Source: Planctomycetaceae bacterium | Lineage (GTDB): Bacteria > Planctomycetota > Planctomycetia > Pirellulales > Pirellulaceae | Length of the DNA: 48,889 nucleotides | Assembly: GCA_947463915.1 (NCBI GenBank) | Contig: CANHVO010000011.1 | Coordinates: forward strand, 1-48,889 | Reading direction: 5' to 3' | Shown: positions 8,026-17,681 of the stretch, piece by piece | Position numbering within the stretch: position 1 is the stretch's first letter | Layout: each line of letters starts with the position of its first letter | Translations under genes and position numbers: made by a program | The notes under the pieces: model-generated | Database searches by the model: none | Seen by the model: only the letters and a program-made list of their open reading frames with translations | Told to the model about the DNA's origin: nothing

Positions 8026-10797
8026 GTGGAACATATCAAAAGCCTCGAGCTGCGTAGCGAAATCCGTCATTTGGGCGCGTTCCTCGGCGAAACGATTCGT
8101 GAACTTGAAGGCGAGGAGGCATTTCAAGTTGTTGAGGAACTACGAAAGTTAGCTTGGGATCGAAGAGCCGGTGTCGAGAATGCGGAACAACGGATGGTCG
8201 ATAGGATCTCGAGCCTGAGCGTGGATCAACTGTTCATCACCACGCGCGTCTTCACGGTTTTTTTGGATTTGCTGAATATGGTCGAGGACCGTAGACGAGT
8301 CCGGGTGCTCGGTGATCGAGCGCGAGGCGTCTATCCACAGCCTCGCAACGAATCCATTCGTGATGCCATTCTGCAACTGCGCAACTCTGGGAAGACCGCC
8401 GAGGAAATCCAAAAACTGATTGACGAACTCCATATTGAACTTGTCTTCACCGCCCATCCGACAGACGCCAAGCGCCGATCGGTGCGAAGCAAACTGACCG
8501 CCATACGTGGCCTGCTATCCGTGCTGGATCACGATCCCTACCCTGAGGCTCGCGACCGGGCGGAGCTGGAGATCCGTGTCGAAATCGCAAAATTGTGGCA
8601 AACGGACTTCATTCGCCCTTGGCGCCCAACTGTGATGCAAGAAGTGTCGCGCGGTCTTTCGATCAAGCCGGTGCTTTGGGATGAAATCCCACTCATTACG
8701 GACGAATTTCGACGTGGGATTATCGAGAATTATGCCGACGCGGTGAAGTTGAAACGCCCCTACTTGACCTTCGGTTCATGGATCGGCGGTGATCGTGACG
8801 GACATCCCGGCGTAACCGCCGATGTGACTCGCGAAACCGTGACCTGGCTGCGACGTGAGGCTCTCGCCTTCCATCAGAAGACTTGCGATACTTGGTTCAA
8901 TACACTGAGCCTGTCGGAACGGCAGGTTAAGCTGACTGGAAAGCTGGGCCATGCAATCTCTAATGCCGAGTCAAAGTATCCAGAACTAAAGGTCCGACTA
9001 TCCGCATTACCGCCAGGTGAGCTATGTCGACGCTGGCTGGCGACGGTTCGATGGCGATTGGAGCAGACACAGCAAGTGCTCGTTAGTGGTCAACCAACGG
9101 AGTCTATCCTATGCTCATCCGTTGCTGGCGCTTACCAATCATCGGATGAGTTGGCGACGGATGTCGGGATCCTGGCTGATGCTCTCGATGCAACTCCGGC
9201 AGGAAAAAGTGGAATTAGTGGAGTTCGCGATTGGCTGGTGCAGATCGCAGCATTTGGGTTTCACTTAGCGAGATTGGACGTTCGACAAAATGCGAAGGTC
9301 TACTGCGATGTAATGGACACGATCCTGAAGCGAAATGGCCAGTGCGAAAGTTGGAAGACGCTAGACGATGCTGCAAGAATTTCCTTTTTGGAGAAGTCAC
9401 TCGATGTCAAGATACCGCTCACGGTAGGTGAGAGCGAGGCCGATGCAATGGCGCGAGAGTCGCTAGCCATGTTCCGAATGCTGCATGAAGTGACAGCGAC
9501 GTATACCAAAGCGGCCTTTGGTGCGCACGTGATCAGCATGGCTGCGGCCCCAAGCGACGTGCTAACGGTGCTGTGGCTGTGGAAGCAAACTTCAACTGCC
9601 TCAAATGATAAGCTGACAGGCGCTCACGGCATGCCGATCGCTCCCTTGCTCGAAACGATCGACGACTTGCAACGTGGGCCCGAAATTCTTGCTGGCATGT
9701 TGAGCATCCCGGCTTATCGCGAATACCTGCGAAAGCAAGAGGATCATCAAATGATCATGCTCGGGTATTCCGATAGCACTAAAGACGGCGGTTATTTGAC
9801 GGCATGTTGGTCTTTGTATAAAGCTCAGAAGAGTCTCGTAAAAGTCGCTGAGCAGCACGGCGTCAAGCTGACGTTCTTTCATGGTCGTGGCGGTTCGCTG
9901 GGACGTGGTGGCGGCCCGACAGCACGAAGTATCATGTCGTTGCCAACGGGTTCGTTTCGCGGTTCGATGCGTTTGACCGAGCAAGGCGAAGTGATGGCCG
10001 ACAGATACGACGATCCTGCCATCGCGCATCGTCACTTGGAGCAGGTCATCTGGTCTTCATTGCTTGCGGCAGGCAATCCATCGGCGCCGCCGTCGGAGGA
10101 TTGGCTGGCGACAATGGATCGAGTTTCTGCGAGCTCATTCATCGCATATCGTAAGCTTTTGGAACAGCCGCGTTTTGTCGAGTTCTTCCGATGCGTCACA
10201 CCGCTGACGGACATCGAGCAACTGCCGATTGGCTCGCGTCCGTCGCGCCGCGTTCCTGGTGGTGGGTTAAGCGACTTGCGAGCAATTCCTTGGGTTTTTT
10301 CGTGGACTCAGTCGCGTTGTTTGCTGCCAGCTTGGTTCGGCCTGGGGGCTGCCTTAAAGCCGCTGATAGACGATCCTCAGCAGCATTCACTCTTGAACGC
10401 AATGTACAGCGAATGGACCTTCTTCCGCGCGTTGATTGACAATGCGGAATTGGCGCTCGCCAAGTCGGACATGCACATTGCGTCCCACTACGCAGGACTA
10501 GCCGCGGATGAGCCAGGTCTTAAGACGATCGCAAAGATGATTTCCAATGAGTTTACGATGGCTTGTGATGCGGTGCTGTATTTAACTGGTCGCAGTGAGT
10601 TGCTTGACGGCACGCCTTGGTTAAAGGAGTCGATTCGAGTTCGCAATCGTTTCATTGATCCTTTGAACTTGACTCAAGTTGAACTGTTGCGCCGCAGTCG
10701 CCAGCAGAATCTGACGGAGCAAGAAAGCGAAGAGCTTCGCCACTTAACGCGATTAACCATCAACGGCCTAGCTGCAGGCATGCGAACGAGTGGGTAA
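8026..10797 (+). CDS. ppc: Phosphoenolpyruvate carboxylase
   Basis: Carboxylates phosphoenolpyruvate to oxaloacetate, replenishing the TCA cycle. The 923-residue protein is of normal length and has all hallmark sites: VFTAHPTDAKRRS (from 140) with the catalytic His, SWIGGDRDGHPGVT (from 252), GYSDSTKDGGY (from 580), FHGRGGSLGRGGGP (from 618) and LRAIPWVFSWTQSR (from 751). The start is GTG at 8026, which gives the family-like N-terminus; no in-frame ATG nearby fits better. It is monocistronic. The gene behind it on the other strand is only a stub (10800-10892). Confidence 0.96.
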   Translation: MEHIKSLELRSEIRHLGAFLGETIRELEGEEAFQVVEELRKLAWDRRAGVENAEQRMVDRISSLSVDQLFITTRVFTVFLDLLNMVEDRRRVRVLGDRARGVYPQPRNESIRDAILQLRNSGKTAEEIQKLIDELHIELVFTAHPTDAKRRSVRSKLTAIRGLLSVLDHDPYPEARDRAELEIRVEIAKLWQTDFIRPWRPTVMQEVSRGLSIKPVLWDEIPLITDEFRRGIIENYADAVKLKRPYLTFGSWIGGDRDGHPGVTADVTRETVTWLRREALAFHQKTCDTWFNTLSLSERQVKLTGKLGHAISNAESKYPELKVRLSALPPGELCRRWLATVRWRLEQTQQVLVSGQPTESILCSSVAGAYQSSDELATDVGILADALDATPAGKSGISGVRDWLVQIAAFGFHLARLDVRQNAKVYCDVMDTILKRNGQCESWKTLDDAARISFLEKSLDVKIPLTVGESEADAMARESLAMFRMLHEVTATYTKAAFGAHVISMAAAPSDVLTVLWLWKQTSTASNDKLTGAHGMPIAPLLETIDDLQRGPEILAGMLSIPAYREYLRKQEDHQMIMLGYSDSTKDGGYLTACWSLYKAQKSLVKVAEQHGVKLTFFHGRGGSLGRGGGPTARSIMSLPTGSFRGSMRLTEQGEVMADRYDDPAIAHRHLEQVIWSSLLAAGNPSAPPSEDWLATMDRVSASSFIAYRKLLEQPRFVEFFRCVTPLTDIEQLPIGSRPSRRVPGGGLSDLRAIPWVFSWTQSRCLLPAWFGLGAALKPLIDDPQQHSLLNAMYSEWTFFRALIDNAELALAKSDMHIASHYAGLAADEPGLKTIAKMISNEFTMACDAVLYLTGRSELLDGTPWLKESIRVRNRFIDPLNLTQVELLRRSRQQNLTEQESEELRHLTRLTINGLAAGMRTSG

Positions 10798-10799
10798 AT

Positions 10800-10892
10800 T
10801 TACTTGCCTGCCCATTTCTTGTAGCCGTACTCTAAAGACTCAACGCCAACCATGGCGATATCGTCAAGTAATACTAAGAGGCCGCTAGCCAT
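10800..10892 (-). pseudogene. 30-codon stub resembling the N-terminus of a DUF808 membrane protein
   Basis: On the minus strand an ATG at 10892, preceded by GAGAG, opens MASGLLVLLDDIA, which matches how DUF808-family inner-membrane proteins (about 300 residues) begin. The frame stops after 30 codons, ending EYGYKKWAGK. This looks like a DUF808 gene lost by internal deletion, keeping the start. Family assignment rests on 13 residues recognised by eye. It sits directly behind ppc (which ends at 10797) and ahead of nothing else on its strand. Confidence 0.45.
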
Positions 10893-10948
10893 ATCATTTC
10901 TCTCAAGGAATCGTATGCATTGTCATATCGCTCGAATCGCTGGCAAAC

Positions 10949-12010
10949 TCACTTTGCCAGGCTCTCGAATTCACTTCCGTCAACCAATTGAAATCCAACC
11001 TGGCATCCAGCGCGAAAGGGTATGATTGCATCTTTGCCGAACGAGAAAGACTCTGGAACATTCCAAGCTTTTCGTTCCAAGACGATCTGCGAAGTGTTCC
11101 TCGGGAGGCCATAAAATTTAGCGCCGTTGAGACTTGCAAAAGCTTCGAGTTTATCAAGGGCGCCCACGCTGTCGAACACTTCGGCGTAAAGTTCGATTGC
11201 CGCGTGGGCAGTGTAAATGCCGGCACAACCACAGGCGGCTTCCTTGGCCGTTCGGGAATGCGGTGCACTATCGGTGCCGAGAAAGAACCGAGGATGTCCG
11301 CTAGTTGCAGCTTCAACTAGTGCCACACGATGTTCTTCTCGTTTTAATATTGGCAGGCAGTAATGATGCGGTCGCAGTCCACCCTCAAACAAGGCGACTC
11401 GATTAAGCAAACAGTGATGGGCCGTGATGGTCGCCGCCACCCGTGACGATGCAGCCTGAACAAATTGTACCCCTTGATGAGTCGTCACGTGCTCTAGCAC
11501 CACTCGCAAACTCGGAAAACGCTGGATGACAGGCGCCAAAACCCGATCGATGAAGACGGCTTCGCGATCAAACGTGTCGACGGATGGGTCTGTCGTCTCG
11601 GGGTGTACTAACAACGGCAAGTCGTGTTGTTGCATCGCTTCGAGGACCTCAAAGCACTTCTCAATGTTCTGGACACCATGATGTGAATTGGTGGTTGCAC
11701 CTGCAGGATACCACTTCACGGCGTGCACATAATTACTTGCTTTGGCAACTGCGATTTCGGCTGCAGGTGTTTGCTCGGTGAGATACAACGTCATCAATGG
11801 TTCGAAGCTAGCGCCCTTGGGAACCGCTGCGAGAATGCGATCTCGATACTGCCTTGCAAGCTCCGTAGAAACGATCGGGGGTATTAAGTTTGGCATAATG
11901 ATCGCGCGAGCAAACCGCCGAGCGGTATGCGGCACGACTAATCGCATCAACTCGCCATCGCGAACATGCAAGTGAAAGTCGTCTGGCGTCGTGATCGTGA
12001 TCGATTGCAT
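10949..12010 (-). CDS. pyrC: Dihydroorotase, class II (PyrC)
   Basis: Closes carbamoyl aspartate to dihydroorotate in pyrimidine synthesis. The 353-residue protein matches E. coli PyrC in length and metal sites: His13 and His15 in FHLHVRDG, MPN (39-41), Lys99 in AVKWYPAGAT (the carboxylated lysine), His136 in LLVHPETT, His174 in VLEHVTT, and Asp247 in GTDSAPH. The gene starts 15 bases after the stop of the DUF4832-like gene and is read in the same direction, so the two probably share a transcript, which is an odd pairing. It converges on ppc. Confidence 0.95.
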   Translation of the reverse strand: MQSITITTPDDFHLHVRDGELMRLVVPHTARRFARAIIMPNLIPPIVSTELARQYRDRILAAVPKGASFEPLMTLYLTEQTPAAEIAVAKASNYVHAVKWYPAGATTNSHHGVQNIEKCFEVLEAMQQHDLPLLVHPETTDPSVDTFDREAVFIDRVLAPVIQRFPSLRVVLEHVTTHQGVQFVQAASSRVAATITAHHCLLNRVALFEGGLRPHHYCLPILKREEHRVALVEAATSGHPRFFLGTDSAPHSRTAKEAACGCAGIYTAHAAIELYAEVFDSVGALDKLEAFASLNGAKFYGLPRNTSQIVLERKAWNVPESFSFGKDAIIPFRAGCQVGFQLVDGSEFESLAK

Positions 12011-12025
12011 TCGGGCGGTCCTTGT

Positions 12026-13288
12026 TTAATTCGAAATAGAGGTAAAGGGAATGCGCTGGCCCTCGACCAAACGATCGCAGGCGATTCGAAAGTTGGACGC
12101 GTCCGCTTTCGCAGGAATGGTAAACTGGCGTTTTTCGCCTGGTAGCAGGTGCTTTAGCGAAACGGTCGAACGAACTTCGCTGCCGGACTGAAGGATTGCT
12201 GGGTAAGCATCGAAGTAGATCGGTGCGACGCCGTGATTGGCGATGGTACCGCGAGTCTCCACGCCATCGCTTTCAACCTTTTCTATGTGAAATTTGTATC
12301 CACATCGCATGCCAGCCGTGCGTATGCGATCCAACGAATGGTATTGTGTTTGGTCGTCACCGATCATAAACGAGATATGAAAGCGAGCCGCGGCCTTTTC
12401 AAAACTATCGCCGTTGGGGCCAGATGGGGCAAGTGCCATGCGTTGGTCGCGTTTGTTGTAATAACTGAATTCGCCCCCCGCAGGCACGCGTTGCCAGCGA
12501 TCGCCACCAAATGCTTGCCAATTCAGGGCGTTCACTTTCGGATGTTCCTTGCTGAGGAAGGAATCATCGAACAGACCAAAGCCGAGACTGCGTAACGTAT
12601 CGTCCTTCGCCATCGGCGACCATTCTTGGTCGGCAGCATCGATCGAGATCATCCAGGGCAATTGTTTCAAGGTTCCGTCCAAGTGCTTGGCAAACCGAGC
12701 TTGAAACGCCTTGCTAGGAAATGTCTTACCAAGCTCCATAGGTCCGTCATAAATGTGATACTCGGCCCATAGTCCGAATCCCGTTTGCAGAAACGCCAGT
12801 CTGCGATCGTTGTCGTAACGTTTCGCAAGCTCGCTGTAAAACTGGAGTACGAATGTTTGCAGCTCAGGGTGCGACCAATCGCTAAACCCAGTCTGTTTTC
12901 CTTCACTCTTCGCGGTGACTTCGGAATAGTCGCTCAGTTGCTTGATGTAAGCCGGCACCGTCGTAGGCTTACCGACATAGTCAAAGTAGAACCGCAGCAC
13001 GGCTTGATGCCCGCGTGCGGCAATGGCCGTCAGCTTGGCGTCCACAGTTTGCCAGTCGTAAACTCCCTTTTTTGAGACGATTTGATCGTAGCCGACGTAG
13101 GAATACTCGAGCTGGATCGCATCGGTTGTGTTTTCTCCATTGTCATCCCAGAGCACTATGCCTGTCATCGGAGCGACACTTTGGGCTTTGCCGTGCAGAA
13201 TAACGGGCTGCCAAGCATCGTCGGCTCGGCCGACGATACACCACGGAATGAAACAAAAAGCGATCCATTGGTTACGTAAGGAAAACAT
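12026..13288 (-). CDS. Exported DUF4832-like protein
   Basis: A 420-residue protein with an N-terminal hydrophobic segment (MFSLRNQWIAFCFIPWCIVG) that looks like a signal peptide; the ATG at 13288 is preferred over an upstream one at 13342 because the signal starts there. The body has the layout of DUF4832 proteins: a TIM-barrel-like part with SYVGYDQIV..GVYDWQTVDAKL, VLRFYFDYVG, FLQTGFGLWAEYH and FGLFDDSFL, then a C-terminal beta-sandwich of about 90 residues. DUF4832 proteins resemble glycoside hydrolases, so polysaccharide processing outside the cytoplasm is possible; no substrate can be inferred. Followed by pyrC after 15 bases. Confidence 0.65.
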   Translation of the reverse strand: MFSLRNQWIAFCFIPWCIVGRADDAWQPVILHGKAQSVAPMTGIVLWDDNGENTTDAIQLEYSYVGYDQIVSKKGVYDWQTVDAKLTAIAARGHQAVLRFYFDYVGKPTTVPAYIKQLSDYSEVTAKSEGKQTGFSDWSHPELQTFVLQFYSELAKRYDNDRRLAFLQTGFGLWAEYHIYDGPMELGKTFPSKAFQARFAKHLDGTLKQLPWMISIDAADQEWSPMAKDDTLRSLGFGLFDDSFLSKEHPKVNALNWQAFGGDRWQRVPAGGEFSYYNKRDQRMALAPSGPNGDSFEKAAARFHISFMIGDDQTQYHSLDRIRTAGMRCGYKFHIEKVESDGVETRGTIANHGVAPIYFDAYPAILQSGSEVRSTVSLKHLLPGEKRQFTIPAKADASNFRIACDRLVEGQRIPFTSISN

Positions 13289-13530
13289 GCGAATGCTCGA
13301 TCTGCGGAGGTTTTTTCTAGGCATTAGTTTAGCTAGTGCCATTAGTCCCGCAACAAGGTCGTCTGGAGATGGAATCCACCGGTGGGCTGCTGATCCTTCG
13401 ATTCCGCGTATTCTTACGATAGTTAAAGAAAACCAAAGAGTTGCAGCAAAGGAATTGCTATTACTAAATTGGAAAACGGTCGTAATATACCACTAGACAA
13501 ATATCCACAGCAAACCAGAGGAGAACAAAA

Positions 13531-13896
13531 GTGCAAACCTGCATTTACACGCATGGAATCGACCTTACCGAAACCATCAAGCGACAAGCCTACGAGAAAC
13601 TTGAATTGGCCCTCGATCGACTGGAGGATGACATTATGAGTATCAGTGTCTATTTGATTGATATTAATGGGCCTCTTTTGGGGGGCGTCGACAAAGCATG
13701 CCGAATCGTTGTCCAAGTTCGAAAGCAGGATTCTCTTGTGATGGAAGATATAGACGAATGCGTCGACGTTGTCATTGAACGCATTACGGATCGCTTGGGA
13801 GTGGCAGCGTGCAAACGAGCCGATTCGATGCACACGAAAAAGAACGCTATCAGTCGTTGGCTTGATTCCGACGATACTCCTAACTGGAATCATTGA
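13531..13896 (+). CDS. Short ribosome hibernation factor (HPF/RaiA family)
   Basis: A 121-residue protein of the HPF/YfiA fold, which binds the 30S decoding region and silences ribosomes in stress or stationary phase. Seen: an N-terminal strand-helix pattern (MQTCIYTHGIDLTETIKRQAYEK), the middle strands, and the second helix (VVIERITDRLGVAACKR). It lacks the long-HPF C-terminal dimerisation domain. The start is GTG at 13531 with AGAGGAGA about 7 bases upstream. terC follows at once. A second member lies at 21076-21447, so the genome has at least two. Confidence 0.75.
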   Translation: MQTCIYTHGIDLTETIKRQAYEKLELALDRLEDDIMSISVYLIDINGPLLGGVDKACRIVVQVRKQDSLVMEDIDECVDVVIERITDRLGVAACKRADSMHTKKNAISRWLDSDDTPNWNH

Positions 13897-13964
13897 AGCG
13901 GGCAAGGCAAATCAAATTCGGAACCGACGTAAGCAGCGATTTGAAGGGACATAGCGAATTGAAC

Positions 13965-14792
13965 ATGATATTCTCTTTAGGCTTTCCGGAAGCGATTTTA
14001 GCGACCGGGGATATGACCCTCGAACCATCAACCAGCTTGATGGGACTTGCAATTGCATTGCTCGCATTGTCGGCGATGGAGATTGTTCTCGGAATCGACA
14101 ATATCGTTTTCATCTCGATCGCAACCAACAAGCTCCCTGAAGAGCAGAGAAAGAAAGCTCGCCTAATCGGCCTCGGGTTGGCGATGGGATTTCGTATCCT
14201 TCTCCTGTGTTTCATCGCTACGATCGCCTCGTGGGTCAAGCCTATCTTTCAATTAGACCAGTTCCTTCCCGTTGCCTTGCACGAATGGGTCACAGATTCT
14301 AGCGCAATCAATGAAATTTCCGTGCGCGATCTTATTTTGCTTCTAGGAGGCTTGTTTCTCATTTTTCAAAGTGTCCGTGAAATTCACCATCTAACAGACT
14401 CAAGTTGCGATTCCGACTCGAACCCATCGGGCCGAACCCCTTCCTTCGGGGCCATCTTGTTTCAAATTGCTTTGCTAGACATTGTCTTCTCGTTGGACTC
14501 GGTGATCACTGCGGTCGGAATGGTCGACAACATCGCGATCATGATTGCGGCCGTCATGATCTCGGTCTTGGTTATGATGCTTTTCTCCGGCCCAGTTTCG
14601 TCGTTTGTTACGCGGCATCCATCGGTGAAGGTTCTCGCTTTATCGTTCCTCCTAATGATTGGCGTGATGTTGGTCGCGGAGGGATTTGGCTCGCACTTCA
14701 ACAAGAACTATGTCTATTTTGCGATGGCCTTTTCATTGGGCGTAGAGTTGCTAAACCTTCGTATTAGCAGAAAAAAGCTGAGCACAACGTAA
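13965..14792 (+). CDS. TerC-family integral membrane protein
   Basis: A 275-residue membrane protein with about seven hydrophobic segments. It carries the two TerC signature blocks with buried acids: LSAMEIVLGIDNIVF (Glu39, Asp45) and LLDIVFSLDSVITAVGM (near 170), separated by a polar stretch rich in Asp/Ser. TerC proteins are linked to metal (Mn) export or loading of exported metalloproteins, and to tellurite resistance. The ATG at 13965 is the family start; a TTG at 13959 is closer to a GAAGGG site and is an alternative. It starts 69 bases after the HPF stop, so co-transcription is likely. Confidence 0.88.
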   Translation: MIFSLGFPEAILATGDMTLEPSTSLMGLAIALLALSAMEIVLGIDNIVFISIATNKLPEEQRKKARLIGLGLAMGFRILLLCFIATIASWVKPIFQLDQFLPVALHEWVTDSSAINEISVRDLILLLGGLFLIFQSVREIHHLTDSSCDSDSNPSGRTPSFGAILFQIALLDIVFSLDSVITAVGMVDNIAIMIAAVMISVLVMMLFSGPVSSFVTRHPSVKVLALSFLLMIGVMLVAEGFGSHFNKNYVYFAMAFSLGVELLNLRISRKKLSTT

Positions 14793-14830
14793 GCGGTCTC
14801 GACAAAATGGGACCATTAGGATGAGTGCAG

Positions 14831-14953
14831 GGGAACAAATCGGATGGGGCACTAGTCGATATTGGTTGATCAGGTGTCGATGGTTACGAAGTCGTTCGTC
14901 GAGATCCAGGTTTCAAAGAAGTGAGATTGATTGAGTTGACTGGCTATGGACAA
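14831..14953 (+). pseudogene. Decayed response-regulator receiver domain
   Basis: In one frame this spacer reads GALVDIG, a stop (TGA at 14867), then SGVDGYEVVRRDPGF and KEVRLIELTGYGQ, then a stop at 14954. This is the receiver-domain segment that carries the phospho-Asp (ALVDIGLPGxDGYEV) and the following LIALTGYG strand. The TGATCA replaces what would be TTGCCA (Leu-Pro). Parts before and after are unreadable. No histidine kinase or intact receiver gene is near. It is a fossil of a two-component or hybrid kinase gene. Confidence 0.7.
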
Positions 14954-15020
14954 TGATCGGGTTTCGCCAACGCCTTGCACGTTCCACTGATCACTAGCTC
15001 ACTAACCGTTAACTTCAATT

Positions 15021-17681
15021 ATGCTTAAAGATCCAATAACTGCCGAACATCAACGTCTGCTGGCGGACAAAAAGCGGACCGCAAACTGGAAGCGTTGGGG
15101 GCCATACCTTTCAGAAAGACAGTGGGCTACAGTTCGCGAGGATTACTCAACCAACGGCGATGCATGGAGCTCTTTCCCTCACGACCATTCGAGGTCGCGA
15201 GCTTATCGCTGGGGCGAGGATGGACTGTTAGGAATTTCGGATCGCCAGTGCCGTGTCTGCTTTGCGCTGGCGCTCTGGAATCATCGCGACCCAATCTTGA
15301 AGGAACGTCTCTTTGGTCTGAGTGGCCCTGAGGGAAATCATGGTGAGGATGTAAAAGAGCTTTACTACTACCTAGACTCCACTCCGACGCATTCCTACAT
15401 GAAAGCGCTTTACAAGTACCCACAATGCGAGTTTCCTTACGCGGAGTTGGTGGCAGAGAATGGTCGCCGGGGTCTGAACGATCCGGAGTATGAATTGCTT
15501 GACACTGGGGCCTTTAACGAGGATCGCTACTTCGACGTCTTTGTCGAGTACGCTAAATCCTCGCCGGAGGACATTAGCATCCGTGTGACGATCCATAATC
15601 GTGGCCCTGAGGTTTCGACTCTCGACGTCCTGCCGACCGTTTGGTTTCGCAATACCTGGTCATGGCAAATTGGTTCTAAGCGTCCGCTTCTCAGATCCTT
15701 CGCAGACGGCGTCGAGATTGATCATCGTGGATTGAACTCGAAGATGGTGGAGGATCTCGGCCTATATTATTTGCATGCCGCCGCTGCGAGTGATGGCACC
15801 GTGCCGCGATGGCTTTTTACGGAAAACGACACCAACAGTCAACGGCTTTTTGGCTTACCCAACGCTTCGCCATACACCAAAGATGCGTTTCATCGGTATG
15901 TGATCGAAGGGAAAGTGGAAGCGGTAAATCCAGCTCAAACTGGTACCAAAGCTGCCTCGCATTACCAATTGACGATTCCCGCGAGAGGGCAGGTGACGTT
16001 GGAGCTAAGATTGGCTGAAGCATCCGCCCAGGAGACCGTTTCAGGCATCTTTGAAGAACGTATTCGCCAGGCCGACGAGTTCTATTCGACCATTGTTAAA
16101 TCGAACGCGGGCCATGCGCAAATTCAACGCCAAGCTCACGCCGGGCTCCTTTGGACCAAACAGTTCTACAACTACGAAATCATCGACTGGCTCAACGGTG
16201 ATCCAGCATTTCCACCACCATCGTCCAGTCGCAAGTACGGTCGCAACAAAAGTTGGAAGCAGCTTCACGCCCGCGATATCCTTTCGATGCCCGACAAATG
16301 GGAGTATCCCTGGTTTGCCGCCTGGGATACCGCCTTTCATATGTTGCCCTTTGCTGAATCTGATCCTGAATTTGCAAAAGACCAGATGCTATTGTTTCTT
16401 CGCGAATGGTATCTTCATCCGAACGGGCAGATCCCTGCTTATGAATGGAAGTTTAGCGATGTGAACCCTCCCGTTCATGCTTGGGCGTGTTGGCGCATCT
16501 ACAAGATAACGGCACCGGCAGGTCAGCGGGACCGAGTGTTTCTAGAGCGTTGCTTTCAGAAGCTGCTGCTTAATTTCACTTGGTGGGTCAATCGTAAAGA
16601 CAGTGAAGGACGCAATCTCTTCGCTGGTGGATTTCTAGGTCTTGATAACATTGGCGTTTTTGACCGATCAACGGCTCTGCCGCATGGTCAGCGGCTTGAG
16701 CAGGCGGACGGCACCGCCTGGATGGCGTTTTACGCGCTAACGATGCTGAACATGTCGCTTGAACTGGCACAAACACCTGATGGCGGTATCAACACGGCCT
16801 ACGAAGACATGGCGTCCAAATTTTTTGAGCACTTCGTCGAGATCGTAGACGCCATTAACACTCTTGGAGGTCAAGGCCTTTGGGACAACAAGGACGGTTT
16901 TTACTACGATCAGATCCTTGAAGATGGAAAGGCACCGACTGTTTTGCGAACTCGCTCACTCGTTGGTCTTTTGCCTCTGATTGCGGTTGAGCTGCTTGAT
17001 GAACAAAGAATCTCTGTGCTGCCCGGTTTCAAGAAACGGATGGAATGGTTTCTTGCCAATCGTAGCGATCTTGCAAAGCATATCAGCTATTGCGAGCGAG
17101 GTGGAACACACGGCCATCGGCTTCTAGCAATTCCCTCGCGAGAACGCTTGGCACGGCTACTCGCCTACCTTCTGGACGAGAAGGAGTTTCTTTCGCCGTT
17201 TGGAATTCGGTCGCTCTCCCGGTATCATGAATCGCATCCATTTTCGCTGTACGTACAAGGGGAACACAAAGTCGTTCGGTATGTGCCAGGCGAAAGCGAT
17301 AGCCGCATGTTTGGCGGCAACTCCAACTGGCGTGGCCCCATTTGGTTCCCCATCTCCTATATCATCGTCGAGGCTTTAGAACGCTACCATCATTACTACG
17401 GAGATGGTTTTACGGTCGAGTTACCTACGGGTAGCGGAAATCGCGTGACGTTACTGCAGGCCGCACATGAGATCGCCCGCCGCTTGTGTGCTCTATTTGA
17501 GCCAGATGCCGCAGGGAATCGTCCCTGCCACGATGGTGATGCACGCTACAACAAAGATGGACCGTGGCATGATTTGATTCTCTTTTACGAATTTTTTCAC
17601 GCCGACACTGGGCGAGGTTGTGGTGCGGCTCATCAAACTGGATGGACCTCACTCGTCTCGAGATTGATCCGGAAGCACTAA
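15021..17681 (+). CDS. GH63-like glucosidase (MGH1-type glycoside hydrolase)
   Basis: An 886-residue enzyme without a signal peptide, so cytoplasmic. It has the (alpha/alpha)6-barrel sequence of GH63-like glucosidases: YPWFAAWDTAFHML (Asp436, catalytic-type acid), GQIPAYEWKFSDVNPPVHAW, GGFLGLDNIGVFDRS, and NSNWRGPIWFP (Trp770). The N-terminal 350 residues form the beta-rich part. Relatives act on alpha-glucosides, mannosylglycerate or glucosylglycerate, which are compatible solutes, but the substrate here cannot be read from sequence. The ATG at 15021 is clear; it is monocistronic. A spacer with repeats follows. Confidence 0.85.
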   Translation: MLKDPITAEHQRLLADKKRTANWKRWGPYLSERQWATVREDYSTNGDAWSSFPHDHSRSRAYRWGEDGLLGISDRQCRVCFALALWNHRDPILKERLFGLSGPEGNHGEDVKELYYYLDSTPTHSYMKALYKYPQCEFPYAELVAENGRRGLNDPEYELLDTGAFNEDRYFDVFVEYAKSSPEDISIRVTIHNRGPEVSTLDVLPTVWFRNTWSWQIGSKRPLLRSFADGVEIDHRGLNSKMVEDLGLYYLHAAAASDGTVPRWLFTENDTNSQRLFGLPNASPYTKDAFHRYVIEGKVEAVNPAQTGTKAASHYQLTIPARGQVTLELRLAEASAQETVSGIFEERIRQADEFYSTIVKSNAGHAQIQRQAHAGLLWTKQFYNYEIIDWLNGDPAFPPPSSSRKYGRNKSWKQLHARDILSMPDKWEYPWFAAWDTAFHMLPFAESDPEFAKDQMLLFLREWYLHPNGQIPAYEWKFSDVNPPVHAWACWRIYKITAPAGQRDRVFLERCFQKLLLNFTWWVNRKDSEGRNLFAGGFLGLDNIGVFDRSTALPHGQRLEQADGTAWMAFYALTMLNMSLELAQTPDGGINTAYEDMASKFFEHFVEIVDAINTLGGQGLWDNKDGFYYDQILEDGKAPTVLRTRSLVGLLPLIAVELLDEQRISVLPGFKKRMEWFLANRSDLAKHISYCERGGTHGHRLLAIPSRERLARLLAYLLDEKEFLSPFGIRSLSRYHESHPFSLYVQGEHKVVRYVPGESDSRMFGGNSNWRGPIWFPISYIIVEALERYHHYYGDGFTVELPTGSGNRVTLLQAAHEIARRLCALFEPDAAGNRPCHDGDARYNKDGPWHDLILFYEFFHADTGRGCGAAHQTGWTSLVSRLIRKH

